Positions 1-7,049 of a stretch of DNA of 25,372 nucleotides are shown here, one piece after another; the stretch's first letter is position 1, and every line of letters begins with the position of its first letter. The stretch lies in assembly GCA_034430115.1 (NCBI GenBank), contig DAOUFG010000112.1, positions 1 through 25,372 of the forward strand, read 5' to 3'. Origin of the DNA: CAIXPS01 sp034430115. Its GTDB lineage: Bacteria; Chloroflexota; Anaerolineae; J036; Brachytrichaceae. A program made the position numbers and the translations under genes. The notes below the pieces were generated by a model that worked only from the letters and a program-made list of their open reading frames with translations, did not search any database and was not told the origin of the DNA.

Positions 1-190
1 CACTTTCGCGGAAGAACTGCCTGCCCTGCCACTGTATTACCCGACGTATAAGTACGCCGTCTCCACACGGGTCATGCAGGTGCAAATCCCGCCCCTGATA
101 TACCCCAGCGACCGATTACGCACCATCGGGAACTGGTATGTGAATACCAAACGCGTGCTGGCAAATGACGCAACCGCGCAACCCCAGTAA
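1..190 (+). CDS. Extracellular solute-binding protein, family 5-like (C-terminal fragment)
   Basis: The open frame enters from the left edge (first full codon at 2) and ends at TAA 188-190, giving about 62 residues. The peptide contains LPALPLYYPTYKYAVS and later DRLRTIGNWYVNTKRV. This resembles the C-terminal end of peptide or oligosaccharide-binding ABC lipoproteins (SBP_bac_5), where a PLYYP-type strand and a final W-Y motif close the second lobe. Such proteins capture substrate outside the membrane for a Dpp/Opp-like permease. Everything upstream is outside the window, so family assignment rests on this short tail. No transporter partner lies downstream, so this is probably the last gene of its unit. 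Confidence is moderate. Confidence 0.5.
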   Translation, partial: TFAEELPALPLYYPTYKYAVSTRVMQVQIPPLIYPSDRLRTIGNWYVNTKRVLANDATAQPQ

Positions 191-228
191 ACTCTCGCAG
201 ACCGATCAATCAGTGGGACGACGCTGCA

Positions 229-258
229 ACAGGCGAGCGCATAAGCATGCGCGCCTGT
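229..258 (+). terminator. Hairpin after the solute-binding protein gene
   Basis: Two 6-bp stem segments (229-234 with 253-258, and 237-242 with 247-252) are separated by a two-base bulge and capped by the loop AAGC. It lies 39 bp after the stop codon. No T-run follows, so it would be a Rho-independent terminator of weak type, or only an mRNA 3' stabilising hairpin. Confidence 0.35.
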
Positions 259-298
259 GCAGTAGCCCTATGTAACAGGCATCCCGCAGACGATAGGT

Positions 299-328
299 TT
301 GTAAACTTTGGTACGATGGGCCTATATC
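299..328 (+). promoter_or_regulatory. Candidate sigma70-type promoter for the methyltransferase gene
   Basis: TTGTAA (299-304) and TATATC (323-328) are separated by 18 bp, each matching 4 of 6 consensus bases. They lie 22 bp upstream of the ATG at 351. The match is modest and was found by eye. Confidence 0.3.
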
Positions 329-350
329 ACCAGCGGGAAAGTCAAACTGA

Positions 351-1163
351 ATGAGAGTCATGAAAAATGAACAGGCGCCTCAAGCGACGCCGCTGCCTTC
401 TGACCTATACGATGAGAAATATTTCTTGACGGCCTGTGAAGGGTACGAGGAATTCAAACAATCGGAAGGCGAACACCTTTCAAGGCGCTTGCGCGAGGCT
501 TTTGAATTTGCGGAAGTCACGCCGGGCATGTGTGTGTTGGATCTTGGATGTGGGCGTGGTGAAATCGTGCGACACGTGGCACAATTGGGGGCCAAATCGT
601 TTGGGCTGGATTACTCCGAAGCCGCTGTCAGGCTCTCGAACTACATTCTGAGCAACGAGCCCGGCGTCCACGGCGTCACGCGCAGCGACGCAAAGCTGCT
701 GCCGTTCCCCGATAACACGTTCGACCGTGTTTTGATGTTCGACATCGTCGAACATCTGTATCCCTGGGAATTGGACACCTGTCTGTCGGAAGTGCGACGT
801 ATTTTGAAGCCCCAGGGCAAGATCGTCATCCATACCGCGCCCAATCGCTGGTATGACGCCTACGCCTATCCTGTGGTACGCCAGGTACGCCGCCTGATGG
901 GCCAGGGGGCAAAATACCCGGCTAATCCGCGCGCGTTGAACGTCGCCATCAACACCGAAGTTCACGTCAACGAACAGGACATCTTGCGCATGCGGCGCGT
1001 GATGCTGAAGGCCGGATTCCACAACGTAAAGGTCTGGTTGGATACGCCCCCGCAACATCGCCACGAAAGCACCCTGTTTGCGGTGCTGCGCTTCATCGCT
1101 TTTAACTGGATCCCGTTCGCATGGTTCTTTGAACGTGAGGTGTTTGGCGTTGGGCAGAAATAG
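351..1163 (+). CDS. Class I SAM-dependent methyltransferase
   Basis: This 270-residue protein has a Rossmann-fold methyltransferase core. Motif I is VLDLGCGRG at residues 62-70, an acidic strand-2 end follows (GLDYS, about 85-89), then a DAKLLPFPDNTFDRVLMFD stretch typical of motifs II and III in Methyltransf_11/25 proteins. The C-terminal third (about 160-270) is not conserved in an obvious way and contains a hydrophobic aromatic patch near the end (FIAFNWIPFAWFF), which could touch the membrane. ATG 351 and ATG 360 are both possible starts and neither has a clear Shine-Dalgarno sequence. The substrate cannot be inferred. The downstream oxidoreductase begins 86 bp later on the same strand, so the two may be co-transcribed. 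Confidence 0.85.
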   Translation: MRVMKNEQAPQATPLPSDLYDEKYFLTACEGYEEFKQSEGEHLSRRLREAFEFAEVTPGMCVLDLGCGRGEIVRHVAQLGAKSFGLDYSEAAVRLSNYILSNEPGVHGVTRSDAKLLPFPDNTFDRVLMFDIVEHLYPWELDTCLSEVRRILKPQGKIVIHTAPNRWYDAYAYPVVRQVRRLMGQGAKYPANPRALNVAINTEVHVNEQDILRMRRVMLKAGFHNVKVWLDTPPQHRHESTLFAVLRFIAFNWIPFAWFFEREVFGVGQK

Positions 1164-1191
1164 AGATTGGAGATGAGAGACTTGAGATTGG
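1163..1191. repeat. Short-word repeat tract (GAGATTGGAG type), left copy
   Basis: Starting in the stop codon of the methyltransferase gene, the sequence is built from near-repeats of GAGATTGG and GAGAT/GAGAC words. Its first ten bases GAGATTGGAG (1163-1172) are the perfect reverse complement of CTCCAATCTC at 1281-1290. The two copies flank the start of the oxidoreductase gene. Confidence 0.55.
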
Positions 1192-1249
1192 TTTTTGCGA
1201 CAGGTGGTTCACAGTCAGCCACCGAGCCGTTAACGATGAAGCACATCTC

Positions 1250-2659
1250 ATGACAGATAACCCAGACATCAGGAGCCGACCTCCAATCTCCAATTTTCAA
1301 TCCCCTGCGCAACCCTATCGCGACTATCGGGCCAAATCGTTTTGGCTGGAGCAGGTCAACGCGACTTACGTGGAGAGCCGGTCGCTGGAGGGCATGGTAC
1401 GCGCCGATGTAGTGATCATCGGCGGTGGATTCACCGGCATCTCCAGCGCGTTCCACTTGAAGAAGGCTTACCCAGCGTTGCGCGTGGTGGTGTTGGAATC
1501 CAACGTCGTGGGTTTTGGGGCCAGCGGGCGCAATGCCGGGTTTATCACCACGCTCTTCGGCCAATCACTGAGCCTGACAATGCGCCGCTTCGGCAAGCAA
1601 AAGACCCTGCAAGCCTACCGTTATATGGAGCAGGCGGTGAACTACGTGGAGGACCTGATACAGGCGCGCGACCTGGACTGCGACTATGAGCGACCAGGGC
1701 TGCTGCGCGTAGCCACCACCCCCGCTTACGTGCAGCGCATCCAGCACGAGGTGGCGCTGGCCCAATCCCTGGGCATCTCGGATTTCCGCTGGATCAATGC
1801 AGCCGAATTACGCGAGACGGTCGATTCGCCGACCTACCTGGGCGCATGGCAGCAACCCAACAGCGCGCTCCTAAACCCGGCGCGCCTGGTCCGCGAGTTG
1901 AAGCGCGTAGCGGTAAGCATGGGCGCGGAAATCTACGAGCACAGCCCGGTGACCAACCTGGAACTAAACATGCCCATCCGCGCACAAACGCCAGCCGGCG
2001 CGGTGGAGGCCGACCAGGTCGTCATTGCTACAAACGCGTATTCGGCACAATTTCCACAGTTGCATGCCAAGCAATTTCCGATCCACACCTATATCGTCCT
2101 CACCGAGCCGTTGAACGACGCACAACTGGACAGCCTGCGCTGGCAAAAACGCCAGGCCGTGGTGGATGCGCGCAACCTGATGCACTATTACCGCCTGACA
2201 CCCGATAACCGGCTCCTGGTGGGCGGCGGGGATGCCTATTACTTCTATAACGATGAAATGGGCGTCGATAAACATGCCTCCACATTTGATCACCTGGAGC
2301 GTTTCATCAGCATCACCTTCCCCGGTTTGCGCGGGATCAAGATCACCCATCATTGGGGCGGCCCTATCTCGGCCACGCTGGATATGACGCCTGTGCTGGG
2401 CTACGTGGGCGACCAGCGTGCAATCTACACCGCCGGCTGCATGGGCCACGGGATGGCGCTGGCTATCTTGAACGGGCAAACCATCAGCGATATGATCGGC
2501 CAGCAACACACCGAACTCACTGACACGTTTTTTGTGGGCCGGCCAGTGTTGCCATTACCCTCGGAGCCGCTGCGCACTCCGCTCGCTAATGGTATTCTTA
2601 GGTTCATGCGCGTCCGGGATGCGCTGGATGAGCGGAACGGGCTGGGCGTGCCGAGATGA
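1250..2659 (+). CDS. FAD-dependent oxidoreductase, DAO family (glycine/D-amino acid oxidase or PuuB-like)
   Basis: This 469-residue flavoprotein has an N-terminal dinucleotide-binding motif DVVIIGGGFTGISSA (residues about 53-67) ending in an acidic strand (VVVLESNVVG), then GASGRNAGFI, the conserved flavin-contact segment of DAO-family enzymes. Near the C-terminus, HHWGGPISATLDMTPVLG and YTAGCMGHGMALAILNG complete the FAD-binding fold. The family oxidises amines or amino acids using FAD. The closest-looking group is gamma-glutamylputrescine oxidoreductase-like proteins, but the substrate is not readable. The only ATG upstream of the flavin motif is at 1250, with no clear ribosome binding site. 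Residues 11-19 (PPISNFQSP) are encoded by a short-word repeat tract, so the first 20 residues may be a recent non-homologous extension. The gene ends 23 bp before the next CDS. Confidence 0.85.
   Translation: MTDNPDIRSRPPISNFQSPAQPYRDYRAKSFWLEQVNATYVESRSLEGMVRADVVIIGGGFTGISSAFHLKKAYPALRVVVLESNVVGFGASGRNAGFITTLFGQSLSLTMRRFGKQKTLQAYRYMEQAVNYVEDLIQARDLDCDYERPGLLRVATTPAYVQRIQHEVALAQSLGISDFRWINAAELRETVDSPTYLGAWQQPNSALLNPARLVRELKRVAVSMGAEIYEHSPVTNLELNMPIRAQTPAGAVEADQVVIATNAYSAQFPQLHAKQFPIHTYIVLTEPLNDAQLDSLRWQKRQAVVDARNLMHYYRLTPDNRLLVGGGDAYYFYNDEMGVDKHASTFDHLERFISITFPGLRGIKITHHWGGPISATLDMTPVLGYVGDQRAIYTAGCMGHGMALAILNGQTISDMIGQQHTELTDTFFVGRPVLPLPSEPLRTPLANGILRFMRVRDALDERNGLGVPR
1281..1304. repeat. 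Short-word repeat tract (CTCCAATCTC type), right copy inside the oxidoreductase N-terminus
   Basis: CTCCAATCTCCAATTTTCAA is a near-tandem array of CCAAT/CAATC words. It is inverted relative to the copy at 1163-1191, with a 10-bp perfect inverted repeat. It lies within codons 11-19 of the oxidoreductase. Confidence 0.55.
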
Positions 2660-2682
2660 TAAGATAAGCAAGAAGGATCACC

Positions 2683-2943
2683 ATGTCAAAGAAATCGCGA
2701 CGACAACGCAAGTTGAATCTGCCTCCAGAGGCCTATAGCACGCCGGCAGCCGCTGCACCGGCGCCACACCCTGCCGCCGGCAACAAAGCTACCCATGCCG
2801 CAGCGCCTGCACCACGCGCCACGACCATTGCTGTGGACTGGCAAGCCGAGTATGGCGACGTGATGGGCGACCTCAAACGTACCGGCATCCTGGCCGCCGT
2901 CATCATGGCCGTCATGATCGCACTGTCCTTCATCATTCACTGA
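2683..2943 (+). CDS. Small basic protein with C-terminal membrane anchor
   Basis: This 86-residue protein is not assigned to a family. The N-terminus is strongly basic (MSKKSRRQRK), the middle (about 18-48) is a low-complexity Ala/Pro linker, and residues about 67-84 (TGILAAVIMAVMIALSFII) form one membrane helix ending two residues before the stop. This gives a tail-anchored layout with the charged N-terminus most likely cytoplasmic. AGAAGGA lies about 7 bp upstream of ATG 2683 and supports the start. The gene follows the oxidoreductase by 23 bp, so it is probably the last gene of that transcript, and the hairpin at 3003-3030 would end it. The function is unknown. Confidence 0.7.
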   Translation: MSKKSRRQRKLNLPPEAYSTPAAAAPAPHPAAGNKATHAAAPAPRATTIAVDWQAEYGDVMGDLKRTGILAAVIMAVMIALSFIIH

Positions 2944-3002
2944 TGACGGATTTATTCCCAGAATCACAGAGCGGTTTGCAAGCGACTATAGGGGACGACA
3001 AA

Positions 3003-3030
3003 ACATAGGGGTCTTGCAGGCCCCCTATGT
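3003..3030. terminator. Bidirectional terminator between converging genes
   Basis: ACATAGGGG (3003-3011) and CCCCTATGT (3022-3030) form a perfect 9-bp stem with a 10-base loop. On the minus strand the stem is followed by TTTTG, and on the plus strand by a weak T-rich stretch (TTCATTTT). It lies between the plus-strand gene ending at 2943 and the minus-strand gene ending at 3105, so it can serve both. Confidence 0.6.
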
Positions 3031-3104
3031 TCATGCTTCATTTTGCCTGGATTTCAATTCCAGCACGCTGTAAGGCGCCGGCACCGCGTAGCCAGCGAGC
3101 ACAA

Positions 3105-3842
3105 TCACCAACGCCCATCGGTATGCACGATGCGCCCGCCGATGATCCTGGCGGCGCGCGTAGGCGCGTCAAGTTCCCGGGTCATCTCCTCATCCTGATG
3201 CAGGGTGTTGCGTTTGCGCACGTATTCATCAACGTCGGCTTTTAGCTGGAGCAACCCTTGCTGCTGGCGGGTGATGATCTTATCCAGCTTGCCGGCCAGG
3301 CCCGGGATGCCGCGCAGCCCCAACGCCACGTAATAATGCGGCAGGCACAGTAGCGAAGCCTTGTCAAACGCAGCCGCCATCGCCGGGTCGTCGATATATT
3401 GGACCAACGTGCCCAAGATCACCTTTTCCTGGCTGCGTTCATATTCGCACAATGGGCACGGCCGGCTAGGCAACAGAGCGCCGCGAATGGCGTTGCTCAT
3501 GGTGTGCAACAACTCACCCAATAGGGAGCCGCCTTTCGCCGGGTTGCTGGTGGCATGGTTGATCCGGCGCAAGACGTTCGCCAGAATATCCTGCTCGATA
3601 GTCGCCAGGCTAAGCAACCGGCCATATCCGTTCATGAAGACGGTGGTATGCACCGAACAGTAGCCATGCGCCAGCCGGATTTCCTCGCGCCGCGCCAGGT
3701 TTGTGATGTTCTCGTAAACGAACATGTCGATGTGCTGTTGCAGTGCTTCATCCACCAGGCGACATACGACACAATCGGGCTGCGGCAATGCTTCCAGCAT
3801 CTCATAGTAGGTGCGGCTGTAATCGGTGCCTGGCGTATCCAT
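3105..3842 (-). CDS. Cysteine-rich protein with two CxxC...CxxH modules (DUF6062-like)
   Basis: This 245-residue soluble protein has two copies of one metal-site pattern. Module 1 has C24-x2-C27 and C62-x2-H65. Module 2 has C129-x2-C132 and C166-x2-H169. The distance between the pairs is nearly identical (34 and 33 residues), which argues for an internal duplication and two Zn sites. The architecture recalls DUF6062-type proteins of Firmicutes and Chloroflexota, but I recall that family only loosely. The C-terminal 55 residues are charged and probably helical. It is the third gene of a minus-strand operon and starts 3 bp after the PTS IIC-IID stop, so translation is probably coupled. The function is unknown, and context suggests a role linked to the membrane protein upstream. 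Confidence 0.7.
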   Translation of the reverse strand: MDTPGTDYSRTYYEMLEALPQPDCVVCRLVDEALQQHIDMFVYENITNLARREEIRLAHGYCSVHTTVFMNGYGRLLSLATIEQDILANVLRRINHATSNPAKGGSLLGELLHTMSNAIRGALLPSRPCPLCEYERSQEKVILGTLVQYIDDPAMAAAFDKASLLCLPHYYVALGLRGIPGLAGKLDKIITRQQQGLLQLKADVDEYVRKRNTLHQDEEMTRELDAPTRAARIIGGRIVHTDGRW

Positions 3843-3845
3843 GCG

Positions 3846-5483
3846 TTATAACCAACCCAGCAGGCGCAGCACCCCGCAAGCAAGGATTGCCAACGCGACC
3901 AACCCACCCAAAAGCACCATCGAGTTCATGTGCCGGCGGCTCAAGAGCCACCACAGACCCAACGTAATGGCCAGGGGTGCCATGTTCGGCATGATGCTGT
4001 CCAGGAGCGCACTTTGCAGCGGAATCTGCGCCGCGTTGACGCGAATGATCGCTGCGGCAGGGAAATGGATGGGCACATAGCTAATCACCAGCGCCCCCAA
4101 CAGAAAAGCGCCCAGCCGGAGCGCGCCAAATAGCCCTGCGCGCAGCCAATCATTCGCCCTGGCCCATCCTTCTAACCGGCGCAAATTGGTGTAACCAAAG
4201 TGAAAGCTGAAGTAGGCGACGCTGAGCACCAGGGCCGCTTCATAGGCGATAAAAAGGAACGGGCCTACGAGCGAGTTTTGTTGCACCAGTGCCGTGCCAA
4301 TTGCGACGCCCAGCCCGGTGAGCACGCTGCCGATCAAGACATCGCCGACCACGCCCACGCCGGCCATCAGGCCCGTCTTTGCGCCGACGAACTCGGCATC
4401 GCTGATCACGTCGCCGTTCGCGCGGCGTTCTTCCAGCGCCGCCGCAGCACCCACCAGCCCGGCACCCACCGAGAACTCGGTGCTAAAGAGCGTCAGGTGA
4501 CGTCGCAGGCAAGCGGCGCGTTCTTGCACGTCGGCATATAGCCGCGTAGCCACCGGTGCTAACGCCGCAGCAAAACCCATGTTCTGGCCGCGCTCAAAGT
4601 TTTGCCCCGCGTCGTGGAAGAACACCCAGATCAGCAACGACAGGCGCAAGTCATTTTGCGTCAAGGCCGGCGCGCCTTCCACTTCGGCATGTGGCACTTG
4701 CTCGGAGGGCAACGTGTCGGTGATCAACATGTCGCTGGCATTTTCCATGCGTTTGCGAGCCAGGAAGGCGTGAATGACGGCAATCCCAGCGCCCAGCAAT
4801 GTCACGGGGGCTAACCCAAATAGCTGTGCGCCGAGCCAGCCTAATAGGAAATAGGCCACGCTGCTGCCTTGCAAAATCAGCCGCAGGCTGATGGCGATGC
4901 CCAGCGCAGCCAACAGATATTGGCTGAGCAACAAGGCGCTCTGAATCCAATTGGGGATCATGTTTGCGGCGTTCAACAGAGCGCTCAGGTCAAAGCGCAA
5001 CAAGATAAACGACGCCAGGAACGAGAGGACCAGCAGCCAGGCTTGCGTGGGGACGATATTGATAAAGCTGACGATTGATACATCACCACGCTCGGCAAAG
5101 AAGTCCGCCCAGTGCGTCAACACGCCATTCGCCAAACCGCGTAAAAAGTTCAAGGTCAACCCGATGACCGCCAACGCCGCAAAAACCAGCATGGCATCGG
5201 GGCTGTCCGCCTTGACGCCGGCCAGCAACATCAGGCTCACGCCTACATAGCCAAGCAGCGCCGGGTCCGGGCCAAACCTGGCCCGCAAGTTGCTCAGAGC
5301 AAGCGTACCAAGGTTGATCGCGCCGCCCAATGCCGCGCCGGCAAGCGGATCCCCCAGCAATAAACCGGCCAGGGTGCCCGCGACGAGCGGTTGCGAAAGG
5401 ATGTAGCCGCCAAGTCCTGCGTTAAAAGCGGACCGTGCGAAGGTATAGAGCAGTGCTATGAACGCTGCTTGAAAAACGCTCAT
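3846..5483 (-). CDS. Fused PTS mannose/fructose/sorbose-family IIC-IID membrane protein
   Basis: This 545-residue integral membrane protein has two recognisable halves. Residues 1-245 are IIC-like: QPLVAGTLAGLLLGDP (31-46), then GAINLGTLAL, then IPNWIQSALL and a multi-helix core. Residues about 275-545 are IID-like: NFERGQNMGFAAALAPVATRLY (295-316), RRHLTLFST (327-335), ALEERRANGD (349-358), then KTGLMAGVGVVGDVLIGS (369-386), matching the family's K-GLMGP-AG-GD block. In known systems IIC and IID are separate polypeptides that form the channel, and IIA/IIB supply phosphate. Here they are one chain and no IIA, IIB, HPr or EI gene is in the window. Residues about 246-274 form a hydrophilic linker. 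Its ATG overlaps the upstream stop (ATGA, 5480-5483). It may work as a facilitator or a non-PTS transporter, and the substrate is unknown. Confidence 0.85.
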   Translation of the reverse strand: MSVFQAAFIALLYTFARSAFNAGLGGYILSQPLVAGTLAGLLLGDPLAGAALGGAINLGTLALSNLRARFGPDPALLGYVGVSLMLLAGVKADSPDAMLVFAALAVIGLTLNFLRGLANGVLTHWADFFAERGDVSIVSFINIVPTQAWLLVLSFLASFILLRFDLSALLNAANMIPNWIQSALLLSQYLLAALGIAISLRLILQGSSVAYFLLGWLGAQLFGLAPVTLLGAGIAVIHAFLARKRMENASDMLITDTLPSEQVPHAEVEGAPALTQNDLRLSLLIWVFFHDAGQNFERGQNMGFAAALAPVATRLYADVQERAACLRRHLTLFSTEFSVGAGLVGAAAALEERRANGDVISDAEFVGAKTGLMAGVGVVGDVLIGSVLTGLGVAIGTALVQQNSLVGPFLFIAYEAALVLSVAYFSFHFGYTNLRRLEGWARANDWLRAGLFGALRLGAFLLGALVISYVPIHFPAAAIIRVNAAQIPLQSALLDSIMPNMAPLAITLGLWWLLSRRHMNSMVLLGGLVALAILACGVLRLLGWL

Positions 5484-6499
5484 GAAGTGCGCCTTTTAGT
5501 TGCTGCGTTCCTTTTTGTGCCAGTCGTGGTTGTGGTTTTACGGGCGGGTTTCTTTTTGGCAACTTTCTTCTTAGCGGCCGTTTTGCGAGCAGTGCGCGGC
5601 TTGCGTTCCGGCATCGTTTCGGCTTCCGCGTCGATCACCTTACGCGCCGCCGTCAACCTAACAGGGGGCTGTTGGGCCTGCAAGCGACGATACAACGCTA
5701 CGACGTTTGCAGTGTGCAATTGCGTCACCATGCCGTTCAACAAGACGCGTTGCAGCCCACACGATTCGATGGTGATACTGCGCGCCTCTTCTAACGTGCC
5801 GCCAGATTCCACCACATTGCGCACCCTGCTGTCCAGTTGCTCCAGGTAATTCAGGCTGCGCCGGATATTGTCCTTGATTTCGCCGCGCAGGATGATCTCA
5901 CCATGGCCCTGCACAATGGATTCCAGCGGCATCGCTGCAATCGCCTCGGTAGACTCTCGCAATTGCGCCAGGTCACCATCACCAATCGTGGGGATGGCCA
6001 TGATCGTATCACCGGCAAAGAGAATCTTCTCCTCTTGCAGGATGACCGAAATGGCATCGGGCGTGTGACCGGGCGTGGGGAATAGATCGAGTGTTTTGCC
6101 GGGCATACGCAACGCATAGGTGCCATGGTCGAAGGTGATTGTGGGGATGCGCAGGCGGACCATCTCCAATTCGTGGTTCACCGCTTTCGCTTCTTCCAGG
6201 GCTTTTTGCCCCCTCTCCAGCAGAATCTCGCGGCACAAGGTGTGCGAAATCACTTCTGCCTTTGGGAACAAAAACGCGCCATAGGTGTGGTCGGCCTGAT
6301 GCTGTGTGTAGATGACGTAGCGCACACCATCGGGGCAACGGCGACGCGCAAAGTAGGCAATCTGACTGGTTTCCTGCGGGAACGGCAACGCGTCAATCAC
6401 CACTCCGATGGTCCCGGATACGATCAGGCTCGCAGTCACCTGCGCATAGCGATCGCTGGTAAATACGTAGACGTCCTCTGATAATCTTTCCCAGTGCAT
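5480..6499 (-). CDS. Metallo-beta-lactamase-fold protein with altered zinc ligands and basic tail
   Basis: This 339-residue protein has the MBL fold to about residue 275. Recognisable elements are IDALPFP (35-41), TQHQADH (65-71), PTPGHTPDAISV (141-152), FAGDT (161-165) and QGHGE (197-201). In the usual THxHxDH motif the first two histidines bind Zn1, but here both are glutamine (Q66, Q68). D70, H71, H145, D164 and H199 are retained, so a mononuclear site is plausible. Residues about 299-339 are a Lys/Arg/Ala/Thr tail resembling histone H1-like bacterial tails, which suggests binding to nucleic acid or another polyanion. It is the first gene of the minus-strand operon with the IIC-IID protein. 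The sequence resembles general hydrolases rather than RNases or glyoxalases, and the reaction is unknown. Confidence 0.8.
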   Translation of the reverse strand: MHWERLSEDVYVFTSDRYAQVTASLIVSGTIGVVIDALPFPQETSQIAYFARRRCPDGVRYVIYTQHQADHTYGAFLFPKAEVISHTLCREILLERGQKALEEAKAVNHELEMVRLRIPTITFDHGTYALRMPGKTLDLFPTPGHTPDAISVILQEEKILFAGDTIMAIPTIGDGDLAQLRESTEAIAAMPLESIVQGHGEIILRGEIKDNIRRSLNYLEQLDSRVRNVVESGGTLEEARSITIESCGLQRVLLNGMVTQLHTANVVALYRRLQAQQPPVRLTAARKVIDAEAETMPERKPRTARKTAAKKKVAKKKPARKTTTTTGTKRNAATKRRTS

Positions 6500-6732
6500 A
6501 CAGTTTGCGCGCTTCGGTTTGAATTGCGCAAATACTACCTTAGTTTCCTGTGCAAAGCAAATATCTTCACATAATTATCGAGTTTTTAGGGCGAAGTATT
6601 ATAACGCTCCTCTTGTAGGCATTCTCGAATACGATTGCCCACAGGCAATGGCAGGGCTATCGCATTTGCACAGGGGTGATTGTCTGGCGGCTGGAAGTCG
6701 CGGCCATTTGCACGAGACCCGCCCGCATGGGC

Positions 6733-6761
6733 TGGAGTCTGATCCACTTCACCTCTATAAT
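6733..6761 (+). promoter_or_regulatory. Candidate promoter for the small membrane protein and possibly galK
   Basis: A perfect TATAAT (6756-6761) lies 17 bp downstream of a weak TGGAGT (6733-6738, 3 of 6). It would give a 5' UTR of about 15 bases holding a purine-rich ribosome binding site before ATG 6783. The upstream stretch 6500-6732 contains no convincing gene. Its minus strand also carries TATAAT (6603-6598) without a good -35, a weak candidate for the divergent MBL operon. Confidence 0.4.
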
Positions 6762-6782
6762 CTCCAGAAGAGAGAAAGAGAC

Positions 6783-7013
6783 ATGTTATCTGGAATCATC
6801 GGCTTAATCTTCGCCATGCTACTCATGATTTTCGGTTTCGCCGGGCTACGCCGCCCATTGGAAGCGCTCGCCGAACATGACCCTATCGGCAAGCGCCTGC
6901 TGGCCGCGAAAGGAGAACGTTTCACGCTGATCGCCTATCGCATCTACGGCGCCGCGTTCGTTCTACTGGGGCTCATCATGGCCTACCTGTCACTTGGGTT
7001 ACTCCACGGCTAA
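6783..7013 (+). CDS. Small two-helix membrane protein
   Basis: This 77-residue hypothetical protein has two hydrophobic segments, near residues 2-23 (SGIIGLIFAMLLMIFGFAGL) and 50-75 (IYGAAFVLLGLIMAYLSLGL). They are joined by a charged loop with KRLLAAKGERF. The open frame extends upstream to 6519, but the extension is compositionally poor. GAAGAGAGAAAGAG precedes ATG 6783 and a perfect -10 hexamer lies just upstream, so I take 6783 as the start. It lies 36 bp before galK on the same strand. The function is unknown. Confidence 0.6.
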   Translation: MLSGIIGLIFAMLLMIFGFAGLRRPLEALAEHDPIGKRLLAAKGERFTLIAYRIYGAAFVLLGLIMAYLSLGLLHG

Positions 7014-7037
7014 TCAATCGCCCTCTGTAACTCGTTC

Positions 7038-7043
7038 TACAAT
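7038..7043 (+). promoter_or_regulatory. Candidate -10 element (TACAAT) placed for a leaderless galK transcript
   Basis: TACAAT (5 of 6 consensus) ends 6 bp before ATG 7050, so transcription starting 7 bases downstream would begin at the start codon. No Shine-Dalgarno sequence is visible in the 36-bp gap, and no good -35 hexamer is present. Confidence 0.25.
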
Positions 7044-7049
7044 TTTCAT

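Noticed and set aside
480..1064. 194-codon open frame antisense to the methyltransferase
   Set aside because: It overlaps a clear methyltransferase completely, and its peptide has no domain-like pattern.
6519..6782. N-terminal extension of the small membrane protein
   Set aside because: The sequence is compositionally unlike protein. A perfect -10 and a purine-rich ribosome binding site just before 6783 support the shorter gene.
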